This document shows positions 32,072 through 40,106 of a DNA stretch of 64,000 nt, one piece after another. The DNA lies in IMG/VR virus record IMGVR_UViG_3300036828_000363, positions 1 through 64,000 of that record; one strand, 5' to 3'. The notes under the pieces were generated by a model. That model had not been told where the DNA came from. It saw nothing but the letters and a program-made list of their open reading frames with translations, and searched no databases. Numbering within the stretch: the first letter of the stretch is position 1; each line of letters starts with the position of its first letter. The translations under genes were made by a program, and so were the position numbers. The DNA is from a virus.

Positions 32072-32505
32072 TGAAACCTGTGCGCACTACCATAACCAGA
32101 CTACACGATATATCGTGTGGCCATCGGGTATTTGGTCATGAGGGTGCCTGCTCTCGCCTTCATGGACATAACTATCGTGTGAAGATGGTGTGCGCGTCAT
32201 TGAATAACAAGTTAGACGATGTTGGCCGAGTGATTGATTTTTCCGAAATTAAAGATCGTCTTTGTAAGTGGTTGGATGACTGTTGGGATCATCGCTTTTT
32301 GGTATGGTGCGATGACCCGCTTGCTTTGAAGCTTCAGTCTCTTGATCACACGGTAGTTGTCGTTCCGTTTAACCCTACAGCAGAGAATTTGGCAATGCAT
32401 CTTGTAAAGGTGGTCGCACCAGAAAGATTTGTCGGAACAGGAGTCGAGCTAGTCGCGTGTGAAGTTCAAGAGACGCGTAAGTGTTCGGCGTGGTACACGA
32501 TATGA
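32071..32505 (+). CDS. queD: 6-carboxytetrahydropterin synthase (QueD)
   Basis: A 144-residue PTPS-family protein with CGHRVFGHEGACSRLHGHNYRV (catalytic Cys and zinc histidines), GRVIDFSEIKDRL, WDHRF and CEVQETRKCSAWY. It converts dihydroneopterin triphosphate to CPH4, the second step of preQ0 synthesis, between FolE (7.0 kb) and QueE (34.4 kb). Confidence 0.95.
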   Translation: MKPVRTTITRLHDISCGHRVFGHEGACSRLHGHNYRVKMVCASLNNKLDDVGRVIDFSEIKDRLCKWLDDCWDHRFLVWCDDPLALKLQSLDHTVVVVPFNPTAENLAMHLVKVVAPERFVGTGVELVACEVQETRKCSAWYTI

Positions 32506-32690
32506 TGGACGAAAAAACTTTTAGGAAAATTCAGACTCAGCTCGAAGTAGTTGAGGAAGAACTTGACCGTCTCACCGAATGGGAGCGGGAAGAATTCATC
32601 CCCAGTATTTCAGATCAGTTCACCCGGAACGGTACGTTGACGGTGCCTCAGCAGGATAAGCTGCAACAGATATATGACAAGGTTGCTTGA
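32502..32690 (+). CDS. 62-residue helical protein, unknown
   Basis: It starts at ATG 32502 in the queD stop (ATGATGG). Charged heptad-like helix (QTQLEVVEEELDRLTEWE). Followed by an ATG overlap. Confidence 0.55.
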   Translation: MMDEKTFRKIQTQLEVVEEELDRLTEWEREEFIPSISDQFTRNGTLTVPQQDKLQQIYDKVA

Positions 32691-32839
32691 TGGATTATCC
32701 TCAATATTGCCCGACTTGTGGCGGTGAGCATAACAATCCAAAGTTCATGCCGGACTATGGTGCAATGGGGCAGGGATTCGGGGAAGTTCACGGTTCAACT
32801 TGTACAGACAAATTTCACGATAGGCGCGACAATGACTAA
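32690..32839 (+). CDS. 49-residue zinc-knuckle-like protein
   Basis: The ATG shares a base with the previous stop. CPTCGGEHN and a downstream STCTDKFH suggest a small zinc-binding fold. Its end overlaps the MazG-like start by 8 nt. Confidence 0.5.
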   Translation: MDYPQYCPTCGGEHNNPKFMPDYGAMGQGFGEVHGSTCTDKFHDRRDND

Positions 32840-33092
32840 AGCAGAAGCGGAACGCCTTGTTCTTCTAGTTGAAGAAATGGGTGAGTCGATACAAGCTGCA
32901 AGTAAAATCCTGCGCCACGGGTATGAATCTAGTGGTTACGATAACCGTGGTGAGCTTGAAAAGGAACTTGGGCATGTACTTTTTTCAATCGGCCTATTGG
33001 ATTTGAGCAATGACATTAATCTCGATAGGATAGTTAAGCATAAGAACGAAAAGGCAGATACTATCGCGCCTTATTTGCATCATCAAGGTTGA
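32832..33092 (+). CDS. MazG-like nucleotide pyrophosphohydrolase
   Basis: 86 residues from ATG 32832. LVLLVEEMGESIQAASKILRHG and NRGELEKELGHVLFSIGLL give the EExxE ... ExxH/D metal pattern of the MazG-like fold. Such phage enzymes hydrolyse nucleotides or alarmones. The frame continues upstream, but this start fits the family N-terminus. Confidence 0.75.
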   Translation: MTKAEAERLVLLVEEMGESIQAASKILRHGYESSGYDNRGELEKELGHVLFSIGLLDLSNDINLDRIVKHKNEKADTIAPYLHHQG

Positions 33093-33095
33093 GTC

Positions 33096-33179
33096 ATGAA
33101 ATTCGTGGAGTTCATGGATTTAATAGGGTTGTTCTTCCCGAGGAAACGCAATGATATACGCGATGGAAGTGCTCAATAA
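33096..33179 (+). CDS. possible 27-residue peptide
   Basis: ATG 33096 to TAA 33179, overlapping the next gene. Weak ribosome site (AAGG). May be spurious. Confidence 0.25.
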   Translation: MKFVEFMDLIGLFFPRKRNDIRDGSAQ

Positions 33180-33453
33180 TTTTGACGGTGATAAAAGCAT
33201 TCAACTCGATCCGGACACCGACGAAGGTAAACAGAAAATCGCGGAGTTATTTCATAGCCTGCTTCTACAGGGTACGGCTGTATTCTTTGAGCGTGGTAAC
33301 GAAACGTACAAGGTCAAGGGATATGACCCGAAGGAATACAAGTTGCGTATCGAAGTTCCCGCGAAGCGCGGACGGAAGAGAAAAGTTGTAGCGGTTCATC
33401 CTCAACAACAAAGAGACAGAGTTACCGCAGTTGCTCCGCGCTCAGGTGGATAG
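33151..33453 (+). CDS. 100-residue basic-tailed protein, unknown
   Basis: Ribosome site GAGGAAACGC before ATG. The N-terminal domain is alpha/beta (MIYAMEVLNNFDGDKSIQL). The tail is strongly basic (AKRGRKRKVV) and suggests nucleic-acid binding. Confidence 0.6.
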   Translation: MIYAMEVLNNFDGDKSIQLDPDTDEGKQKIAELFHSLLLQGTAVFFERGNETYKVKGYDPKEYKLRIEVPAKRGRKRKVVAVHPQQQRDRVTAVAPRSGG

Positions 33454-33464
33454 GAAGGTCAATT

Positions 33465-33647
33465 ATGGATGTAGATACATCTAACGCTCAGTTAGTGGGT
33501 GTGAATGCCGGGGACATTGTCATTCTAGTACCAAAGCGAAGAATGACGAAGGATGAAGCTATAGCTCACGCAGCTTGGTTGATCGCCTTAGCTGATCCAC
33601 ATAAAGAAAAGTTTGATGACGTTCTTCAAGCGATATTGAATTCGTAG
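33465..33647 (+). CDS. 60-residue conserved small phage protein
   Basis: VNAGDIVILVPKRRMTKDEAIAHAAWLIALAD is a pattern seen in small proteins of many phages. Good spacing from AGGAAGGTCAATT. Function unknown. Confidence 0.65.
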   Translation: MDVDTSNAQLVGVNAGDIVILVPKRRMTKDEAIAHAAWLIALADPHKEKFDDVLQAILNS

Positions 33648-33649
33648 TT

Positions 33650-34435
33650 ATGACAAACGGACATCCAATTCATGAACCGATACCACCTCACAAAGAGATA
33701 ACCCATGAGCAACTATGTCGGGGATTATCCAGATGGGCGGAATCTCAGGGATGGCCTTTCGGTTGTCCGATACCATCCATTGGCGCAGTTAAATGTCGTC
33801 TAGTCATAGCTAAACGTGCTCCGTTCGGTGACCGTGAAGTTCCTATTCTTTCCATGCCAGAACTACTTGGTGAGATTCCTATCCGGGAGATAAAAGAAGA
33901 AGCAGACAGGAAAGCTAATCCGAATTTGAAATTAATAAATTCGTGGTATCAAACCAATGGTATACTTGTCGGGATCATTCAAGATGACGATGGAAAAAGG
34001 TTCGCCTGTCAACTAAGTCATCCTATTTTGGAGCGACTACCTAGATTAATTGAAACCGCAGCTTGTAGGTATGGTGCGGTAACAGCCCGAGCAGAAGCAA
34101 GAGCAATGATGAATCTAGCTGATCGTTTGTCCGAAGTACAAGCAGACAGTTACGTTCTCAATGGTTCTTTTGTTGAAACTAGCAAAAGAAGTAAAGTCAA
34201 ATACATTTTTCGTAAAGGTTATCCTACTATTGCGATGGTGCAAAAGGGTGAGCTTATGCAGTTTCTAGCCGCGCTTTGTATGCACCCTTTAGCTTACTAC
34301 GAAAACACTCATTGTGGCGCGATGACACCGTCAGATGACGTACTCGCTCACTTGTTGTTCATGAGAGCGGACGAACATGGATTTTGGAAAAACAGTAACC
34401 AGCATCCACTTTGGGATACCCGGAGCGGGATATAA
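33650..34435 (+). CDS. unknown 261-residue protein
   Basis: Begins MTNGHPIHEPIPPHKEITHEQLCRGL. Contains a helical middle (ARAEARAMMNLADRLSEVQAD) and a C-terminal His/Cys patch (HPLAYYENTHCG). I do not recognise it. It lies directly upstream of queE. Confidence 0.65.
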   Translation: MTNGHPIHEPIPPHKEITHEQLCRGLSRWAESQGWPFGCPIPSIGAVKCRLVIAKRAPFGDREVPILSMPELLGEIPIREIKEEADRKANPNLKLINSWYQTNGILVGIIQDDDGKRFACQLSHPILERLPRLIETAACRYGAVTARAEARAMMNLADRLSEVQADSYVLNGSFVETSKRSKVKYIFRKGYPTIAMVQKGELMQFLAALCMHPLAYYENTHCGAMTPSDDVLAHLLFMRADEHGFWKNSNQHPLWDTRSGI

Positions 34436-34443
34436 GAGGGAAC

Positions 34444-35151
34444 ATGGACATCTACCCGGTAGCTGAGTGCTTCGATAGTCTGCAAGGTGAAGGTGTTTAC
34501 GCCGGACAAAGGCAATTCTTCATCAGGTTGGCGGGTTGTTCGGTTGGGAAACCGTTTCCGAAAGAACGGTACAGTGTAAATAGCGAAGGTTCTAAAGCAC
34601 TCCCGATATACACGGAGCAGTGTACAACTTGGGATGGTAGAAAATTCGAGTGCGATACTGACTATCGCGTGAAGCAACATTTGAGTGTGGAAGAGTTGGT
34701 TGCACTGGTGCCTGAGGATTGTTACAACGTTTGTCTGACTGGTGGGGAACCGTTCATTCACGATTTGGTTCCGTTGGTCTACGCGCTTTGGATGAAGCAA
34801 ATAAAAACCCACATTGAAACATCGGGAACCCGTCATCTGAATGATGCATTTCCCAGTAGTAACAATGACCACGTTGAAAGAGACGTGTGGATTACCGTTA
34901 GTCCTAAGCTAAACGTTCTCGATGGAATGTTGAGACGAGCGGATGAAATCAAGTTGCTGGTGGACGTGAACTTCCCAGTGAAGAATGATCTTCTGAAAAA
35001 ACTTGCTAACAAGAAGAATGTATTCTTGCAGCCGATAAACCATGAGAACACCGTGGACTCGCGCAACCTGAAAGTTTGCCACGAGCTTTTGAAAAATTAT
35101 CCTGACTGGAAACTATCCATTCAGTTGCACAAGGTGATGGGAATTCGATGA
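34444..35151 (+). CDS. queE: 7-carboxy-7-deazaguanine synthase (QueE), radical SAM
   Basis: 235 residues from ATG 34444 (GAGGGAAC upstream). FDSLQGEGVYAGQRQFFIRLAGC, TGGEPFIHD, HIETSGT and WITVSPK are the QueE signatures. The radical-SAM cysteines are spread out: after GC there is a long insertion before C-TTWDGRKFE-CDTDY, as in some phage QueE proteins. It makes carboxydeazaguanine for GAT-QueC. Confidence 0.92.
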   Translation: MDIYPVAECFDSLQGEGVYAGQRQFFIRLAGCSVGKPFPKERYSVNSEGSKALPIYTEQCTTWDGRKFECDTDYRVKQHLSVEELVALVPEDCYNVCLTGGEPFIHDLVPLVYALWMKQIKTHIETSGTRHLNDAFPSSNNDHVERDVWITVSPKLNVLDGMLRRADEIKLLVDVNFPVKNDLLKKLANKKNVFLQPINHENTVDSRNLKVCHELLKNYPDWKLSIQLHKVMGIR

Positions 35152-35261
35152 CTAATTAAGCGGTAGAAAGGTTTGGGTGCCTTATCATAAGCGTTGGAGC
35201 TTTAGAGGAAGGTGTACTGACTCTACTGGTTCATTCCAAAGAAAATGCCTCTCTAATAGCG

Positions 35262-36566
35262 ATGAAAGTAGAGCCCGCTCTATTTACTAACCGTGTAAAC
35301 CAACTCATAGCGAAAACAGCGTTAGCCTACCTAAAAGAATACCGTGAGCCACCCGGTAATCAAATGGAGTATCTTCTCGAAATGGAGTTGATACGAGGCG
35401 ACGATGGTAAACTTCTCCGTCAAACTTTAGAGATACTAGACAAGCAAAAAGATCAAATTCAACCCGCATTCATACTTAATCAGCTTACCCGTTTTGTCGA
35501 AATCCAGTCACTCTCATCTTCCCTGCAAAGTGCAATAGAATCGTTAGGCAGGGGAGAACTAGAAGACGCAAGAAAAGCAATCTATAGCTCGGCAGTTCCA
35601 GAAGTTGAATCATCCGGTATATGGCTACATGACCCGAAGAAAATGCTTTCGTGGTTGGATGATGAACAAGAAGAGTTTTTCTCATCCGGGATTGGAGTAC
35701 TTGATAGAGCGAAGGTGACACCAGCCCGGAAGACTTTAGTCTTCATGATCGCCGCGGCGAAGAAGGGAAAAACTTGGTGGCTGGTTCAGGTTGGAAAAAG
35801 CAATTTATTGTATCGGCACACCGTCCTGCATATCACTCTTGAAGTCAGTGAAAAAGTAGTTGCTAGACGGTATGTTCAATCGATGTTTTCGCTCACAAAG
35901 AGTCAGGCGCGAGAAATCAAGGTTCCGTATTTCCAGAAGACAGAAACCGGAACCGCGATAGACTTTCAGACCTTCCAACGGGAAGGTGTTCCCAGTAGAC
36001 GCAAAGAGGTCTCAGAACGTCTCGCGTCGATGAAAGGTCGTTACCCCCGTCTACTCATCAAGGAATTCCCTACAGGGGCGTTAACGACTGAGCAATTGGA
36101 TATGTACCTTGATCAGTTGGACAAGACAGAAAACTTCAGGCCAGACGTAATAATTCTTGATTATCCGGACTTGATGAAAATTGATTCTGCTCAAATGAGA
36201 ATCGATACCGGGAGACAGTTTCGTGATCTTCGCGGAATAGCAGTGAAGAGAAATTCTGCAATGGTCGCGGTCACTCAGGGAAACCGGGAAGCGGATACAG
36301 CGAAGGTAGTCGATAAGAGGAACGTTGCTGAAGACTGGAGCAAGATTGGTACGGCTGACGCGGTCTACACGTATAGTCAGACGGAAGCGGAAAAAGCATT
36401 AGGACTCGCCCGGTTCTTTGTCGCAGCAGGCCGAGATGAGGTGGACAGGTTCATGGTGCTTATATCCCAGTCTTACGACATAGGACAATTTTGCATCGAT
36501 TCAATTATGATGTCCGCTGACATTCGTCAGCAGTTGGAAGGTGGAGCACCCAAAGAAGTTGAGTGA
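35262..36566 (+). CDS. replicative DNA helicase, DnaB/gp41-like
   Basis: 434 residues from the first ATG. The ATPase domain has Walker A AAAKKGKTWWLVQVG, a HITLEVSE strand, Walker B DVIILDYPDLM and VTQGNREAD. The N-terminal half is DnaB-like. The homology clearly continues upstream in frame (VGALEEGVLTLLVHSKENASLI, encoded from about 35193) to a stop at 35157-35159. That stretch has no ATG, GTG or TTG, so the real start is probably noncanonical (ATC 35184 or ATA 35187). Confidence 0.85.
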   Translation: MKVEPALFTNRVNQLIAKTALAYLKEYREPPGNQMEYLLEMELIRGDDGKLLRQTLEILDKQKDQIQPAFILNQLTRFVEIQSLSSSLQSAIESLGRGELEDARKAIYSSAVPEVESSGIWLHDPKKMLSWLDDEQEEFFSSGIGVLDRAKVTPARKTLVFMIAAAKKGKTWWLVQVGKSNLLYRHTVLHITLEVSEKVVARRYVQSMFSLTKSQAREIKVPYFQKTETGTAIDFQTFQREGVPSRRKEVSERLASMKGRYPRLLIKEFPTGALTTEQLDMYLDQLDKTENFRPDVIILDYPDLMKIDSAQMRIDTGRQFRDLRGIAVKRNSAMVAVTQGNREADTAKVVDKRNVAEDWSKIGTADAVYTYSQTEAEKALGLARFFVAAGRDEVDRFMVLISQSYDIGQFCIDSIMMSADIRQQLEGGAPKEVE

Positions 36567-36751
36567 CGTTTGCCGGCGTCACGTTTGTCAGCGTCAGCGA
36601 TCGCTCGTTCCAATCCGTTAGCTACGTTGTGATATGTCGCGCAGCGGACGGAATGAGTGATACCTGTTTTGTAGACTTCATACCAGTTGGGTGCTCTTTG
36701 CAGCACCCAGTGTGTGGCATTTTCGTAAGCGATTTGGGATTCGTTATACAT
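36527..36751 (-). CDS. small leftward protein, unknown
   Basis: 74 residues from ATG with GGAGAAATTA upstream. It converges with and overlaps the helicase 3' end by 40 nt. THWVLQRAPNWYEVYKTG and CATYHNVANGLERAIADADKR are visible. It follows the OB-fold gene across a repeated GGTGGTCACC hairpin. Confidence 0.6.
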   Translation of the reverse strand: MYNESQIAYENATHWVLQRAPNWYEVYKTGITHSVRCATYHNVANGLERAIADADKRDAGKRHSTSLGAPPSNC

Positions 36752-36775
36752 TAATTTCTCCGTGGTGACCACCCT

Positions 36776-37633
36776 TTACAGGGTGACCACCTTTGAGGGC
36801 CGTTTGAAGAATCCGAATTTCGAATCGTCTTTTGAAGGTTCCACGGTTGCCATGAAGGAAAGTCTTGCACCTTTGTCAACGTTTGAACCCGAAGGGCGAG
36901 TTCCCCAGACTTTGAAACCGGAGTCATCTACCACGAGCATCTTAGTACAAGGCCCGTAGAACCCGTCCTGAACCTTCACAGTGAGCACCGTTCCGGTGAT
37001 GGTCACCTTACCAGTCGGAACCGGGGCCGCGGCGTCAGTTGCGGCTTTCTGAGCGGCTTCACGTTCTGCCCGAGTGTCGATTTTTTCCAGAAGCACTTTC
37101 AGGAAGTTTGTGGCCTTAGGTGAGATTGAACCGTATTTCACCAGTTTGCCGACGATATCCGCGATGGTTCTTTCCTCATACTGGTATCCACCACGGTCAC
37201 TGGCGTTGTAGATGTCGTAGCAACTGAGCAACCCGGATTCCTCAAGAGTCGCCTGCGCTTTTTTCTTGCCAGTCATGAATTCGATACCGTTGCGAACCCC
37301 AGTCCGGAAAAGATTCATGTTCCCGATGGACAAGTCCATTTTCTCCGCACAGTCGGAACCCGTCACGATATAGGTGTTTGTTTTCTCGTGGTAGAATTTG
37401 CAGGTATAGGTGACGTTGACACAACCACAAACGTGACAGACTCCACCGTGTTCATGCTGACTGTATTTTCCACCCGTCATTTTCATATGTTCTTGAAACC
37501 GGGCACGTTCAGATGACACCGTCATAATCGCGCCTAGGTCACTTGAACCCAGATAATCGAATGACACAAACGTGTAATCTTCAGGAGTGATCGCTGATGG
37601 GCGGTGGATATCGGTTCTAAGTAAGTTCGTCAT
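36776..37633 (-). CDS. zinc-finger plus OB-like DNA-binding protein (inferred)
   Basis: A 285-residue protein. A Cys/His cluster (HEHGGVCHVCGCVNVTYTC ... SDCAEK) lies at about residues 62-97. The C-terminal 90 residues (GKVTITGTVLTVKVQDG ... KMLVVDDSGFKVWGTRPSG ... GFFKRPSKVVTL) look like an OB fold. This layout is common in phage hypothetical proteins. Nucleic-acid binding is inferred. Its promoter places transcription start at or next to the ATG. Confidence 0.65.
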   Translation of the reverse strand: MTNLLRTDIHRPSAITPEDYTFVSFDYLGSSDLGAIMTVSSERARFQEHMKMTGGKYSQHEHGGVCHVCGCVNVTYTCKFYHEKTNTYIVTGSDCAEKMDLSIGNMNLFRTGVRNGIEFMTGKKKAQATLEESGLLSCYDIYNASDRGGYQYEERTIADIVGKLVKYGSISPKATNFLKVLLEKIDTRAEREAAQKAATDAAAPVPTGKVTITGTVLTVKVQDGFYGPCTKMLVVDDSGFKVWGTRPSGSNVDKGARLSFMATVEPSKDDSKFGFFKRPSKVVTL

Positions 37634-37639
37634 GAGTTA

Positions 37640-37668
37640 ATAATATCAATAGTGCTCATTCAAGTCAA
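37640..37668 (-). promoter_or_regulatory. leftward sigma70-like promoter
   Basis: On the minus strand TTGACT, 17 nt, TATTAT. The -10 ends 6 nt before the start codon of the gene at 37633, so the mRNA would be leaderless. Confidence 0.65.
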
Positions 37669-37686
37669 GGAAATTATATAAAAAAA

Positions 37687-37715
37687 GGAGCGGAAACCCC
37701 GGATGGTTCCGCTCC
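37687..37715 (-). terminator. intrinsic terminator of the leftward gene at 37742
   Basis: On the minus strand GGAGCGGAA ... TTCCGCTCC is followed by TTTTTTT. Just upstream is a second hairpin (CGGGAAACCGGG). The same CCCGAGTCTTTAAA module occurs after the gene at 39016. Confidence 0.85.
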
Positions 37716-37741
37716 TGCCCGGTTTCCCGAGTCTTTAAACT

Positions 37742-38179
37742 TTACGCGCTCTTTTCCAGTTGAGCAATCCGCGCCTTCAGTTCGTCATATGTGGGCGTCC
37801 GATTGGTATGGACGAACCCTTTGTCCCATTTCCCGATGTGCATGTGGGCGTAGAAACCAACGTGGAAGTGATCAGTCTGGATATCGCTCTTGTCAAAGTT
37901 CCCGGTATTCAGGGCGTCTTTGATCTTCAGCAGCGTTTTCAGAACTTCGCCCTGATACTGATTTTCGAGGTAATACTCGTTGAGCTGGATGTAATTGCGG
38001 TCACCCTTCCATTGTTCCGCTTGCGCGTGAAGTCCGATGAGGTCAACCGGGGCCGACATGATGGCGATGGTGATTGAAGAGTGATGTTGCACCGTCAGAG
38101 AGTACTTCCAATCTTTCGGAACAACCTTGTCCAGTTCCGCCTTGATGATCGCCTTTTTTTCTTGATTCATGAATGCCAT
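37742..38179 (-). CDS. 145-residue protein, unknown (polyvalent-associated-type domain possible)
   Basis: MNQEKKAIIKAELDKVVPKDWKYSLTV followed by SSITIAIMSAPVDL resembles small phage and plasmid domains that open with a helix and a beta hairpin. I cannot assign it securely. The ribosome site is GGGGGA. It has its own promoter at 38203 and terminator at 37687. Confidence 0.65.
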   Translation of the reverse strand: MAFMNQEKKAIIKAELDKVVPKDWKYSLTVQHHSSITIAIMSAPVDLIGLHAQAEQWKGDRNYIQLNEYYLENQYQGEVLKTLLKIKDALNTGNFDKSDIQTDHFHVGFYAHMHIGKWDKGFVHTNRTPTYDELKARIAQLEKSA

Positions 38180-38202
38180 TTTGTGTTCCCCCTATGTCAC
38201 TT

Positions 38203-38230
38203 ATTATATATAACCCGGTGCCGATGTCAA
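38203..38230 (-). promoter_or_regulatory. leftward sigma70-like promoter
   Basis: Minus strand TTGACA, 16 nt, TATAAT, a perfect -35 and -10. It drives the gene at 37742-38179 with a 17-nt leader. Confidence 0.8.
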
Positions 38231-38236
38231 GAGTTA

Positions 38237-38485
38237 TTAGGCGGCTTTTAAAACTCCGCCTTTGGATATGATAACCGCCTTGATGGATTCCAGTTCGGCC
38301 AGCAGTTCTGGGGTTTCACCGTGGTCGGACATTTCGTTTTCTATTCCGCACATGTCGTAACACTCGGCACAAAGACCAACGTTTTCGTTGTCGCCACGTC
38401 CGGTGGAGCGCGTCATGCGTTTGCAAACGCCACAGGGATAACAACCGCTTCTCTTTTCAAAACCGCTTCTTTTTGTCGTCTTCAT
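38237..38485 (-). CDS. zinc-finger small protein
   Basis: 82 residues with CYPCGVCKR ... GLCAECYDMCGIENEMSDHG. Four to six cysteines form a likely zinc site. This LCAECY...ENEMSD pattern is found in many phage and plasmid small proteins. Predicted leaderless mRNA. Confidence 0.7.
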   Translation of the reverse strand: MKTTKRSGFEKRSGCYPCGVCKRMTRSTGRGDNENVGLCAECYDMCGIENEMSDHGETPELLAELESIKAVIISKGGVLKAA

Positions 38486-38492
38486 GTTAATA

Positions 38493-38520
38493 AGTATATA
38501 TAATCTGGAGACAATGTCAA
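38493..38520 (-). promoter_or_regulatory. leftward sigma70-like promoter
   Basis: Minus strand TTGACA, 16 nt, TATACT. The -10 ends 7 nt before the ATG at 38485, implying a leaderless transcript. Confidence 0.75.
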
Positions 38521-38534
38521 GAGTTATTTGAGCA

Positions 38535-38705
38535 CTATTTAGCGGGATACCAGAACAAGTCGAACCAGTCGGTCACATCGTCCCAAGCGAACCCGGAGAA
38601 GTCTTTACCGGACAGGAGCGCTTGTTCTTTCCACTGTTGCATGTCCAGTGTATGCAGTTTGACGAAGTTAGCGATTTTGAAGTTCGATGGTGGTGGGTTT
38701 TCCAT
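38535..38705 (-). CDS. 56-residue protein, unknown
   Basis: ATG overlaps the previous gene's TAA (TAATG). MENPPPSNFKIANFVKLHTL ... FAWDDVTDWFDLFWYPAK. Trp/Asp-rich C-terminus. Likely translated by coupling with the gene at 38705-38902. Confidence 0.6.
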   Translation of the reverse strand: MENPPPSNFKIANFVKLHTLDMQQWKEQALLSGKDFSGFAWDDVTDWFDLFWYPAK

Positions 38706-38902
38706 TAGTTACTCCAAGAGAATCGGAAAGTGGAGAATTCTTCCTTTTTTATCAGGCACTTAGAGTTGTCTTCAAACGTCACGGCACAGTAGTCCGGGCC
38801 TGTCGCGGTCACTGTTAACTCTGCTCCACTGGGAGTGACCCATTTTTGCCCAGCTTTAACCGCCGTTTTGTTTTTTCCTTTTTTGTTCATTCCCTTTGTC
38901 AT
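38705..38902 (-). CDS. 65-residue small basic protein, SH3-like
   Basis: KAGQKWVTPSGAELTVTATGPDYCAVTFEDNSKCLIKKEEF looks like a small beta barrel after a Lys-rich N-terminus. Function unknown. Predicted leaderless. Confidence 0.65.
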   Translation of the reverse strand: MTKGMNKKGKNKTAVKAGQKWVTPSGAELTVTATGPDYCAVTFEDNSKCLIKKEEFSTFRFSWSN

Positions 38903-38908
38903 ATCTCT

Positions 38909-38936
38909 ATTATATATACTACGGTTGGGATGTCAA
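38909..38936 (-). promoter_or_regulatory. leftward sigma70-like promoter
   Basis: Minus strand TTGACA, 16 nt, TATAAT. The -10 ends 6 nt before the ATG at 38902, so a leaderless transcript is predicted. Confidence 0.8.
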
Positions 38937-38949
38937 GCAAAAAAGAAAA

Positions 38950-38974
38950 GGAACGGAACCCCCCGATTCCGTCC
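38950..38974 (-). terminator. intrinsic terminator of the gene at 39016
   Basis: Minus strand GGACGGAA ... TTCCGTTCC is followed by TTTTC and TTTTTT. It is flanked by the CCCGAGTCTTTAAA module shared with 37720-37740. Confidence 0.75.
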
Positions 38975-39015
38975 CCGCTCGGTTTCCCGAGTCTTTAAAA
39001 TTTGAGGTAACCCCT

Positions 39016-39255
39016 TTATTTTGAGGCTTTTACCATTGCTTTCAGTTCCAACTTCACTCGTTTCGCGACTTCACCCTTCCAAGATGAAGCGTTGGACAGG
39101 AAGTACAGAACCACTGACTGACCCGAGTCGGCGAAATAATTTTCGCTCACTGAGTTCAAAGAATCCATGGCGTCCAAGTAAGGAGCGGCTGCGTAGTTGA
39201 CTTTCTTCCAATCTTTTCTTATTTCGGCGACGACTTCAGGTAAAGTTCTCGGCAT
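39016..39255 (-). CDS. 79-residue conserved small phage protein
   Basis: EIRKDWKKVNYAAAPYLDAM, YFADSGQSVVLYFLSNASSWKG and VKLELKAMVK. This sequence pattern is widespread in small phage proteins of unknown function. Ribosome site GGGGGAAAC. Own promoter at 39279. Confidence 0.75.
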   Translation of the reverse strand: MPRTLPEVVAEIRKDWKKVNYAAAPYLDAMDSLNSVSENYFADSGQSVVLYFLSNASSWKGEVAKRVKLELKAMVKASK

Positions 39256-39278
39256 CTTTGTTTCCCCCTATGTTTTAA

Positions 39279-39307
39279 ATAATAGACTAAGCAGAAAATT
39301 TTGTCAA
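39279..39307 (-). promoter_or_regulatory. leftward sigma70-like promoter
   Basis: Minus strand TTGACA, 17 nt, TATTAT. It drives the gene at 39016-39255 and is divergent from the promoter at 39387. Confidence 0.8.
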
Positions 39308-39386
39308 CAGTTTTTTATATATAATCGTGATTTTTGATAAAATGCTGTCCCGGTAACCTGTTGATAACAAAGGTGATAAATAGGTA

Positions 39387-39415
39387 TTGACATTACCCAA
39401 AATTTTATATATGAT
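39387..39415 (+). promoter_or_regulatory. rightward sigma70-like promoter
   Basis: TTGACA, 17 nt, TATGAT. The -10 ends 6 nt before the ATG at 39422, so a leaderless transcript is predicted. Confidence 0.8.
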
Positions 39416-39421
39416 AGTAGT

Positions 39422-39721
39422 ATGAATAAAGGTCTCACAAGAAAACAATTCATGACTGAGGTCTCCCGGTATCCCGGAGTGAGTTTAGACCTTGAGTCTG
39501 AAAATGACGGCGATACCCTTATACTGGATTCAGCCGCTGGTAAGATATTCGCCGCGAATGATTGTCATTGTTTGGTTGAGCAGTACCGTAACTGGGGTGG
39601 CCAGTCGTGGAAACCGGAAGCTTACAAATTGATGACTGAGCGACTGTCATATGGGTTGCGCGAATGCAATGACCCGGAGTGTGATACATGCCATCCGGTG
39701 GATGAGGTGGAAAATGGTTGA
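39422..39721 (+). CDS. 99-residue protein, unknown
   Basis: MNKGLTRKQFMTEVSRYPG ... CNDPECDTCHPVDE. C-terminal Cys cluster. There is no Shine-Dalgarno site, consistent with a leaderless start. Overlaps the next gene. Confidence 0.65.
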   Translation: MNKGLTRKQFMTEVSRYPGVSLDLESENDGDTLILDSAAGKIFAANDCHCLVEQYRNWGGQSWKPEAYKLMTERLSYGLRECNDPECDTCHPVDEVENG

Positions 39722-40106
39722 AAGAGTCAAGCTAGTCCCTGCGCGGGTGAAGTTGGTGACCGTACCCGTCCCGGAACGGGTGAAGTTGGTGAAGTTGGTG
39801 ACCACGGTTCCGGTTCCAGTCCCAGCTCCGGTGAAGAAACCGCGAAGTAAAAAAGCGAAAGAACATGTCGTGGAGCACCCACCAATCCCGGTCAATTCCC
39901 TTGTCCACTACTACACCGCATCCGACAAAAAGGGTAACCAGTATGGTGAGCACTTTGGACGCGTACTGAGCTTTGATGGTTACCAGTACCATGTCACTCG
40001 CCCCAAGTACAAGAAAAATTCTGTCATCAAACTGTACCCGAGCGAAATTGAGATGATCATTCAACCTGTGAAGAGAGTAGAGTTAAAAATTTCTGTTGAC
40101 AAGTAA
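39714..40106 (+). CDS. protein with Val-Pro/Val-Lys repeat N-terminus
   Basis: 130 residues from ATG 39714 (GAGGTGG upstream). Residues 3-40 are repeats of RVKLV and VPVPV. Residues 60-130 look like a KOW/Tudor-like barrel (PVNSLVHYYTASDKKG ... GRVLSFDGYQYHV). The repeat style resembles, at DNA level, the noncoding hexamer tract at 44.9-46.7 kb. Confidence 0.6.
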   Translation: MVERVKLVPARVKLVTVPVPERVKLVKLVTTVPVPVPAPVKKPRSKKAKEHVVEHPPIPVNSLVHYYTASDKKGNQYGEHFGRVLSFDGYQYHVTRPKYKKNSVIKLYPSEIEMIIQPVKRVELKISVDK

